Positions 55,610 through 64,000 of a stretch of 64,000 nucleotides of DNA are shown here, one piece after another; within the stretch, counting starts at the first letter, position 1; the number at the start of each line of letters is the position of its first letter. The DNA comes from Cryptomeria japonica (taxonomy: Eukaryota > Streptophyta > Pinopsida > Cupressales > Cupressaceae). The translations under genes were made by a program, and so were the position numbers. Under the pieces are notes generated by a model, which worked only from the letters and a program-made list of their open reading frames with translations, was not told the origin of the DNA and made no database searches. The stretch is from NCBI RefSeq assembly GCF_030272615.1, contig NC_081408.1, positions 606,661,673 through 606,725,672 on the forward strand, read 5' to 3'.

Positions 55610-56203
55610 CTAAGTGCTATCATCAATAACATCTCGTGGTCTCTTGTCCCCGGGACGTGGTCCAGATCCACCTGTCTCATGCTGTACAATAAAAAAATAA
55701 TATTAAAATATTACTTGAAATTAATTATTAAAAGAATCATTTATCAAATATAGTAGAATTCATAAATTAAGTTACAAACTTACCATATGCTCATCAGATC
55801 CTCTAGTAGTATCTCTCTTGTCCCCGGGACGTGGTCCAGATCCACCTGTCTCATGTTGTACAATAAAAAAAATAATATTAAAATATTACTTGAAATTAAC
55901 TATTAAAAGAATCATTTATCAAATATAGTAGAATTCGTAAATTAAGTTACAAACTTACCATATGCTCATCAGATCCTCTAGCAGTATCTCTCTTGTCCCC
56001 AGGACGTGGTCCAGATCCACCTGTCTCATGCTGTACAATAAAAAAATAATATTAAAATATTACTTGAAATTAACTATTAAAAGAATCATTTATCAAATAT
56101 AGTAGAATTCATAAATTAAGTTACTTGAACTTACCATATGCTCATCAGATCCTCTAGCAGTATCTTGTGCAGTATCAACACCAAATGTAGTGCTAGCTAA
56201 CTC
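55610..56203 (-). repeat. Tandemly duplicated exon-intron units of about 175 bp
   Basis: Exons at 56030-55959, 55855-55784 and 55681-55610 all encode HETGGSGPRPGDKR. The first two continue DT-A/T-RGSDEHM to the donor GTAAGT. The last diverges after KR into PRDVIDDST-stop. The exon at 56203-56135 shares the second half (DTARGSDEHM). The introns between them (GTAAGT...TTGTACAG) are also copies. Unit spacing is 175-176 bp. Confidence 0.9.
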
Positions 56204-57855
56204 CTGTACAAGGTCAAATTTAAAGTGTCCAATTAAATCTTAAATTAAGAGTCAAAATAAGATCAAATTAAGTATTACATATTAATACCTCAAAGGATGT
56301 CGATGTGCGTTCAAATTGGCTCTGATCAAAATTATGAGGATAACCTATCCTAATGGTAGTGTCCACCTACATACATGCATTTAATGAAATCATATTTAGT
56401 GAACATATATATGTGTACTAAATAATTTCAAGTTAAGTTACAATATTGTAAGAGTTCATATTTAATTTAAGAATTATAAGATACATACCATAGATGGTGT
56501 CACAATAGTCAGACCCTCTTCTCGATGTGATGTAGAGGGTCCCTCATGACCTGAATCCTGGAGAAAGAAGCATTCAATGTATCAACATGAAAATTTATAT
56601 AGTATATGATGATGACATATTAACTTAAAAAGATCTAGTACAATGTCTAGATAGAAATTTATACTATACCCCATAAGGTGTGCTGAGTTGTGTTCCAGTA
56701 GATGCAATATTGATTCTAATATTAGGATTAGTCCTTATCTACATAAACAAAATTTATTTAATGAAGTATTAGATTGTATAAAAAAGAGATGCACTTAGTT
56801 TATACCTATATTTAATGAAGTATAAAAAGATTGACATGTACATGTATACATATCTATACCTGGTCAAGATGAACATCCGAGCAAAGAAAATCCATATAAG
56901 ATGTCATCATACTATCATCTGCTACATCATGCTCATCTGGAACTGAAGTAGATCTTGCAGCAGTAGTAGGACCTACACACGTCTCATGACAACTCGAACA
57001 CATATGTGGCATCCATCGAGGAGCAGATGCCATGTGAGCAGCTTGCTCACTCAGGTTACCTGTGAGGGAAGTCAAAGCATCTAATGTTGAAATGAATGAT
57101 GTATTTTGGACATCTGCAGGAATCGATGGAGCAACAAGTGGAACTATGGGTGGATCCGGTAGGGGATTATTACTAAGTGCCCCTAATCTATGTTGTGGCA
57201 TTCCACGACCAACACCCTGGAATGACTTAATATCAAAATAATTTGGTTTTTGGTTCATTACAAACTCACAGTATAATTTCTTCAAAAAATAAAAAGGGAC
57301 CTCATAATTACGATGTGGTGGATAATCAAAAACCATCCACCATCTATCCCAAAAGTATCTAGCCATTTCTGGATGCACACACCACCTAATTGAAATTCTT
57401 TTCTGGTTAGGTTGCATTGGTTCTCTTGTTTTTGGGTTGGTAAAATATGGACATAAATGAGCTTTGGTTATTTTCAAATCAGTGATTTGCCTATAAGTTA
57501 AACCATAGGCATAAAAATCACGCAACTCTTGTTGTCGTCTATGAAATTGATCTAATTGAGAATCAACAGATCTAACTGACTCGACAATAGTTTGCATTGA
57601 TTTCGCAAACTCTACAAGATGGGGTGGCGTGACTTGCTCATTTTGGATAGCAGCAATGTTTTGTTCAATCACTTGTAGGTTTTCATTAATTTGTTCTCTT
57701 AAACGAATTTCATCCAATCTAGGGGGTTGTTGTGGTGGTGGTGGTGGTGGTGGTGGTGGAGGTGGAGGAGGAGGAGGAGGGGGTTGTGGTGGGGGATTTT
57801 CACCTAATAGTTCATCTATGTCAAAGACATCCATGATAACAAAGAACTCCTGCAT
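55610..57855 (-). CDS. Proline-rich accessory protein of the candidate transposon, eight exons, about 498 aa
   Basis: Minus-strand exons in coding order: 57855-56860, 56738-56670, 56557-56489, 56366-56289, 56203-56135, 56030-55959, 55855-55784 and 55681-55610 (TAG stop). Each exon is a multiple of three, all introns are phase 0, and donors are GTATAG, GTATGT, GTATTA or GTAAGT. No stop occurs in any exon. Acceptors end in AG, except the seventh exon, which has AA. The protein starts with an acidic segment (MDVFDIDELLGEN) and a run of about 18 Pro. A coiled-coil-like helix follows (LREQINENLQVIEQNIAAIQ), then an aromatic-rich block (HLCPYFTNPKTREPM, ARYFWDRWWMVFDYPPHR) that I do not recognise. 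The tail is Ser/Thr-rich with repeated HETGGSGPRPGDKR units. ATG 57834 is an alternative start. It may be the second transposon protein, similar in role to TNPA, which is an inference from position. Confidence 0.7.
57735..57785 (-). repeat. Trinucleotide run coding poly-proline
   Basis: GGT/GGA/GGG triplets on the plus strand, coding about 18 Pro in the minus-strand gene. Such a run varies easily in length between copies and alleles. The poly-Gly ORF on the plus strand is its shadow. Confidence 0.9.
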
Positions 57856-57939
57856 ATATAAAGATATACATGAATTATATACAACTCTATGTCAAAGAAG
57901 AATCTATTTTACTAAATTAAAAAAAAAACATTTATAAAT

Positions 57940-59924
57940 AGTAACATTTCTATGTTGTTGAATGAGATACACATGAAATATATAATATAATATTGAACTT
58001 AAAAAAATATACGTGTACATACTATTGAATCTTGAAATATAAAATTTGCGCACAAAACTTAATAAAAACTTTCAATGAAACATCATAAATCTATTATATA
58101 TTCAATTTAATAGATTCATTTCTTGTAAAATGCATCAACTATTAAAATCAATATAAAATATTTCATACATAAGATCAATAAAGAAGTGAGAAATAAGATG
58201 ATCCTCCTTCTAGTGTAAGAATATATAGCATGGAAACAATATTACTAAGACAACATAATATTTTGTTAACTTTAACTTAAAGTTATTTTGAAAAATGCAC
58301 GTGTGTGTTTGGATGCTCCATATTTCTAGTGTTTTAGTGTACATGATAATTTATTAGAATTCAATTACATAGTTTTGAGATAATTGCCATCAATTCATAT
58401 TACATTGATTAGCCTTCAGACAATCTTAAAAAAAAACTAATCTCCCATGACTATAAATGACATACTTAAAACATATTATATTCTAAGTGGTTGTCATGTA
58501 AAGACAAAACATCAAAACTTTTGAAGAGTTAAGCATATTTCACCATTAAATTTCTCCCATAATCAAATCTACACAAGATTATAATTTAAACAAAACCTTC
58601 AAAAAATATTATTTCCTATAAATCATTTATTATAAAACTCCGCAATCATTTGTTTTCATATATAATCTTTCTATAAAATTTAAGATATCAATTCATACAC
58701 AAATTCTCTTACAAAGTTGAATAAGAAATGAAACTCTTACATAAAAATCAACACAACATGCCAACAATTAAAAACAAAATTAACCTTGCAATAATTACTT
58801 TTAAAATAATCAATTTCAACAATATTTTACACATGCATTTATAATTATCAACTAGAATATTATTTTGACTAACATTCCAAATAAAATTCCTAACATACTA
58901 TATGATCCTCATTCCTAAATTCCACTATCATACTTGCAAGCACTTAATTATTAAGTCAATGAATGTAAACTACAACTCAATGAAGCTAAAAAAGTGATGC
59001 AAGCCTATTTTTAAATATCCCAATTCCTTTCGCTGACCTAATACTTTTAGTGGCAACCATTTTAAAATTTCGTATTAATCAAAGAGAATATTTTAGGGAA
59101 AAAATGCAGTGTTGGCACTTTATGAAAATAAAGGTTTTTAAGACTCTAGAGACTTGTTCATCACACAATATTTTATTGTTTAATATGCAAAATTTTGAAA
59201 GATTTTGATATGTACAGACAAATTAAATTTTTCATATAATTAGAGGTGAAATCAATTTTGAATTCTACCTCAATGATTGAGGGGATCTTACAATTTTGAC
59301 TTTAAATATAGCTTCATTTATACTCTTTCATAAATAAACTAAAATAGAAGCTATAAAGAATTGCTAAATTCTAGCAATATATGTGTATGCAAGCAAGCAC
59401 AAAAAATCAATAAAGGACTTAAACTATGAATTTCAAACCATTATGCTATGCATAAGTACCACCTTTAGATCGAGTTAAAGGATAATGTATAAAAGATGAA
59501 AGACAATAGTATCTCAGAAAGAAAACTCTTGTTGTAGCTAAAGGTTGATGGCTTCAAGATGGATTTGTGACCAAGATAGGATGTAAGGTGCTTAAATTGG
59601 CAACATAACATTGCATTACAAGAGTTCTTGAAATAGCTCATATAATGATTTATTTATAGTCATGAAGGATAGAGGATTAAAGAATAAGATTGTTTTGAGA
59701 GATCAATGGAGTAGATTGATTGAAAGGATTGTGTGCATTAGAAGCTTCCAAGTGGCAACTTATGTTTGGTGCACATGAGGAGTTCATGATCCAAGAAATT
59801 TTTGAGGAAAAGGTCTTCTTAGGGGCGTATACACCAAGATGTTGTAAAAAAAGGTAGCCAAATGACCAAAAAAAGATAAACATGAGTGCGTTATTGGGAA
59901 ATTCATTTAACGCATTTGAGGTCT
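57940..59924 (+). other. AT-rich non-coding stretch, possible 5' intron of the minus gene
   Basis: No supported ORF. On the minus strand an acceptor-like TTTAATTTAG lies at about 57915, just before the first coding exon. A donor-like CCCAG|GTACAC lies at 61199. This stretch may therefore be part of a long intron in the 5' untranslated region of the accessory gene. Confidence 0.35.
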
Positions 59925-59936
59925 TTTTTGTAGTGA
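59925..59936. other. TTTTTTGTAGTG, resembling a CACTA right end
   Basis: The reverse complement starts CACTACAAAAAA, a common CACTA terminal sequence. I found no matching left end in the window, and a 12-base match can be chance. Confidence 0.25.
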
Positions 59937-59954
59937 TTTTTTCTTACACTATCC

Positions 59955-60185
59955 TAGGCTTGTTTACACTATTGTAGGTTCATTAGGACTATCCTAGGTT
60001 CATTAGGATTGTCCCAAGTTCATTATGGCTTTCTTAGGCTCATTAGGACTTTCTTAGGTTCATTAAGACTACCCTACATTCATTAGGATCATTTGAGGCT
60101 CATTGGTCTATCATATGTTCATTGTGATTGTCCTAGGTTCATTAATTTAATTTGTGTGTTCATTAGGACTATCTCACGTTCTCAA
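59955..60185 (+). repeat. Degenerate minisatellite, unit about 20-22 bp
   Basis: About ten imperfect repeats of the type AGGTTCATTAGGACTATCCT (variants CATTAGGATTGTCC, CATTATGGCTTTCTT, CATTAAGACTACCCT). Confidence 0.8.
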
Positions 60186-61325
60186 ATAGCTTCAACTAAT
60201 ATCTTAAATTAACTATTTAAAAAAAAATAGCTCCTTAACAATTTAATATTATATACAATCGACTATGATTTCAACTTCAAACCTTGTGCACCTTTTAAAA
60301 CCAAAAGATGTTGTTAAAACCATTCTTCTAATATTAGCTTAATCATAACATAATCTAATAAATCTTCCTCAAAATATCTACCAACTTCAAATCATATATC
60401 AAATCTTTTATAATATAAATTACATTCTAGATATACCAATATACTTCTAAAGATATTCAAAATACTTCTTGGGAATTATATTTTTCAAATCTTTCGGATG
60501 TATATATAATTAGCACCCCATTTAGAAAACTCATTATCAATCAACATTATAAATCAAGAATATTTTTTATTTTGTATTAATGAATTATATATTTGGCATA
60601 TTAGCTTCCTTTATGAACCTATGTAAACCAAACTCCAATTTTAGTAACTTATCTAGCTTTGCTCTAAAATTGTGTCCATAATTGATCCTTTTATACCATC
60701 ACATGACATAATAGGACCATAATAGGACCTTTATGCCATGACATGACATAAACCTAAGCCTAAACTTTCATATCTAAAATTTGAAGAGTAATGTTAATTA
60801 CTTTTAAGGTTATACTAATTTAGTGGTAACTTTTGTATTTCCTAATGAGGATTAAGAACAATTTAGGTACATATGTTCGGTTTTATTTCAATTTCATTTT
60901 CGAACATTTTTGTTTTTGTTTCCATTTCATTTTCTATTTTTTGTTTGTGTCGATTTCGTTTTGTCAATTATCTAGGTTTGGTTTTGGTTTCTAAATTTGT
61001 TGATTATGGTTTAGGGTTAACTGTTCAAAAATATTTTAGATCAAAATCAAGAATTTACAAATATAAAAAATAATTTATTTATATGCTACTGTAAAAAAAA
61101 AAACTAAAATAATAAAAAAAAACTAAATAATACACAAAAAAACAAGAAAAATATACAAGAAAATTATGAAATGTGAAAATAGATGACTGAATGTGTACCT
61201 GGGATAGTTGTGGAGGCTTGAAGTGGAAACCACAGCACGAGGGTCCGTTTTTGATCTCTTCTTGTCAACTCACTGTCACGGTGAAAATGAAAAATTATCC
61301 AAAAAAATGGTAAAAATAGAATTTC
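60186..61325 (+). other. AT-rich non-coding stretch
   Basis: Nothing recognisable apart from A-rich runs at 61090-61160 and a possible splice donor on the minus strand at 61199 (see the entry at 57940). The small ORF at 60873-61073 is low-complexity Phe/Ser. Confidence 0.35.
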
Positions 61326-61472
61326 AAAACGGGGGCCCGTTTTGTGACAAAACGGGGGCCCGTTTTATTTAGCTTCGGCACCCCGTGACCTTTCGGCTCA
61401 GGAGGCCGAACCATTAACGGGCCCCCGTTTTTTAGAATAGGTCCCCGTTTTTTGAAAACGGGGGCCCGTTTT
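61326..61472 (+). repeat. Right array of AAACGGGGGCCCGTTT palindromes
   Basis: Five copies at 61326, 61349, 61416, 61436 and 61455, the same unit as in the left array 10 kb away and again in both orientations. Between copies 2 and 3 lies a small hairpin TTCGGC-7 bases-GCCGAA (61392-61410). On the minus strand the array lies upstream of the accessory gene. Confidence 0.9.
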
Positions 61473-64000
61473 GCGGAGCGCATTTTCCAATGCACAGACT
61501 TCCGTGAATTTGTGACTCATTAGCTTTCACATACCTGTATATTGAATCTTAATTGAAGGGTCCAACAGAGCCAACATGAACAACAACACCACAAGTTGCT
61601 GGGTATAATGAACTTCCATATTGTCTTTTATGTACACTAACAATATGAGTTGCTTCTAGTGTTGATATCCATGGCGGGACTACAAAAGTTATGAATATGC
61701 CTCATCCTTCTAAGTTTTTTTATTACTTGTCATTTTCTTTAGCATTTTGTTACTTCATGAATGAGATGTTTTCAGATGTCTATTCAATGAATACCTCTCT
61801 ATTGTATGCTTCATGATCTCACTTCTGATTCAACTCTTTATATGTCTTAAAATTGTATGAGCCCAATAGCTTCTACTCTTTTTGATAATTTGGTGGCTTT
61901 GAACAACGGCTCCTTCGAAGAAGCGTGATCCTTATAATTTTGGCCTTCCATGATGTGAAAAAGAGGTTATGTTATGAATAATGGTCCAGATGATTTAGTT
62001 ATTTCTTATTATGTTGAGTATGAGTAAATTTGGGCTTCCTTGGCTATGGTCACTATTTTGTACTAACGATTGTCATTTAGTGTGATTTGAGCATGGACTT
62101 CAAGTAATCATGAGGGTGGAAACAACATTCAAGTGTTAGGGGGTACGCGGCCTTGACCAAGGGGTGAAAGTATTGGGAAAGTACAAGTGATTCATGTGTA
62201 GATCAATGTATCATTCACCTATTAATTCCTAGCAACATTCTCAAATAAAAAAGAAAAGAGGTATGTTGAGTGCATATATACATTTTATGTTGCCATGATA
62301 TAAGTAAGATATCAAACATGTAAATTAGATTGATTTGCAATTTTATTCATAAATATTAGATCTTCCTTGTGAATTTTTGAATCCATAATGTCTCGTTGAT
62401 TTCAATATCTTGATTGCAAGTACTCTTTTCATCATGAAACTCCACTCATTGAGGTCTCTTACTAAATGCAAGTCAGATATCCTATCAATGATGATACATT
62501 TTGCATGAATTTAATGGGGAAATATTATTAATAGCTATGGTTAGGTTGTTAATTGTTTTGTAAAAATATATACAAGTAGATTGGGACATTAGAGTTATAA
62601 ACATCGTAAATTGTTTTTGAGATCATTGTCCTAATTGTAACAGTCAACCACCATTGGCCCAAGGCCACACCAACACCATTGTGACACCAAGGTTTGTGCA
62701 TACTGGTGTAAGGGCTACCCTTAGGAAATTTCATTACCATTACATATACACACCTAGTGGGGTTTCCAAACACAACTTGTTTGAGTAGGTAGTATCACTG
62801 GTAAACTTGTGATTTTCACAATTGGTACCCTTAGGACAATCATTAATATTTGTTCTATGGTACTTTTTTATGGCTTCTAAATGCTTCTATGGGGTGTGCA
62901 GGGGTCCCACACATCTCTTCCAACATTCCATCTAGGGCACTTCACTCTCACCTATCTTATATTCTACTTTCTCTATGCTGCTATCCCAGATGTCCGATAC
63001 ATGCTGTTAACATTGCTTTGATAACTCCAAATTCATATCTAAGCTCATTCTAAGGTAACATGTTCATAGTCAATCAATAAGCTTTCTCTATGTGATTTCA
63101 AGTAAGATATTGATCTATATAGTAAATTTTGTGATTGATTTGAGGGATACATCCATTGTCAAACCTTAATCTAAAATTTTGTTCCATATCCTAGATTTAT
63201 TTTGTTTTAATTCTCAGTGAGTAATTTTTAATAGTAATAAAGTGGTGTATATCCTTATATTTCAATGACAAAAGATCAGTTATTTGAATAAATACATATA
63301 AACATAAAACACATTTTTAAAATCTTATCTATTACAATTAAATATATATAATGATACCATATTATACATATCCCCATTTATATAATGAACAATAAAGACT
63401 TCTTTACAGTATTATATATTCATTATAGCTAATAATGCTTACCCAAAAAAAGAAAGATAAGAGTTTATATGTTGAACCGTTCTTAAATAGATATGGTTTC
63501 AAATTGCTTTGATATATTATGTATAACAGATTGCTATAACCAAATTTTTGTGCTATACTCTTGGATCCAATACTCATGATTTTGGATTTTAGATAGCATA
63601 CCTCACTAGATTAATTTGGACTATAGGTGTAGATTCATTGTGGTTTATGCTAAAAGAATTCAAACAATTGTACATAGTCTATGGGTAACTTCACTTAAGA
63701 AACTCATGTCTCATCTCAATTATGTTCAACTACATTGTCAATTTGAAGATTTGGTCAAGTTTGAGGTATGAACTCAAATTCCTCCTTTGTTTTTCAATTG
63801 AATTGATTTTAGTTTGTTGCACATGAATTGTTGAGTGAATTAAAGTATTCTTCCAATTTAAATCTCTCCATTTGGATGATTATATGATTTGTATGATCCA
63901 AATTTTGAAATTCTAAGTATATATGAGGTTATGCTGTTCAATTCTATTTGGGATGTTGAAATGACAAATCGAGGGAGTATTGTATTGTTGAGTTGATTAG
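61473..64000 (+). other. Non-coding, nothing recognised
   Basis: AT-rich, with only short ORFs such as those at 62549-62773 and 62850-63053 that show no domain or codon pattern of a gene. No LTR, TIR or RNA gene seen. Confidence 0.4.

Larger units (their letters stand above)
51397..61472 (+). mobile_element. Candidate DNA transposon bounded by GGGCCC palindrome arrays
   Basis: Two arrays of the same palindromic unit (51397-51530 and 61326-61472) enclose two convergent genes, a DDE-transposase-like one on + (51708-54734) and a multi-exon gene on - (55610-57855). Subterminal arrays of short repeats are typical of CACTA, Mutator and similar elements, where the transposase binds them. I could not find terminal inverted repeats or a target duplication outside the arrays, so the ends given are those of the arrays. 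A CACTA-like end TTTTTTGTAGTG at 59925-59936 would give a different right boundary. Confidence 0.5.

Noticed and set aside
57629-57937. Poly-Gly ORF on the plus strand
   Set aside because: Antisense shadow of the poly-Pro coding run in the minus gene.
59925-59936. TTTTTTGTAGTG as the definite right end of the 51-kb transposon
   Set aside because: No CACTAC partner to the left in the window, and the palindrome array lies 1.4 kb beyond it. Kept only as a low-confidence feature.

Overview
The window looks like nuclear DNA of a land plant with a very large, repeat-rich genome, and a gymnosperm such as a conifer is my best guess. The reasons are wall-to-wall nested plant-type LTR retrotransposons (Ty1/copia and Tat/Ogre-like gypsy relatives), a CACTA (En/Spm) transposon with Tnp2, DUF4218-like and DUF4216-like domains, GT-AG introns, and AT-rich spacers. 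I see no ordinary host gene, no rRNA and no convincing tRNA. The species is an inference, not something read from the sequence.

Layout. (1) 1-13.8 kb: the 3' end of a copia element (11932 to about 13800) carries an LTR element of family A (outer copy: 1-820 and 8685-11931). A second, younger family A copy (821-8684) sits inside the outer one. Family A encodes only a gag-protease-like protein (intact 1146-aa ORF at 3268-6708) and no reverse transcriptase or integrase. (2) 13.8-19.8 kb: non-coding, with a near-perfect hairpin (14977-15039) flanked by direct repeats and a 577-bp tandem duplication (18565-19720). (3) 19.85-50.1 kb: a decayed CACTA transposon with a Tnp2-type gene and a second gene containing a SET-domain reading frame. 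It is split by a copia element (28640-49786, TSD GAGGT). The 5' LTR of that copia is split by a minus-strand gag-only element, family C (29966-43835, TSD GATCA/GATCG). Family C is in turn split by a protease/G-patch-like-only element, family B (32022-40465, TSD AACAC). This is a four-level nest with three readable target-site duplications. (4) 51.4-61.5 kb: a candidate DNA transposon of a family I cannot name. Two convergent genes, a broken DDE-transposase-like gene on + and an apparently intact eight-exon gene on -, lie between two arrays of a 16-18-bp AACGGGGGCCCGTT-type palindrome. (5) 61.5-64 kb: nothing recognisable.

How the parts relate. Families A and B encode unrelated proteins. They nevertheless share the LTR start (TGTAGCGTC), the presumed primer-binding site after the LTR, the polypurine tract (GCTAAAGTGGGGGCTAAA), GC-rich palindromes in the LTR, and a module of about 150 bp with a conserved hairpin. 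They look like non-autonomous elements using the same unseen autonomous partner. Nearly all broken genes here are broken by in-frame nonsense codons that single C-to-T or G-to-A changes would explain, with hardly any frameshift. That is the pattern expected from decay of heavily methylated repeats.
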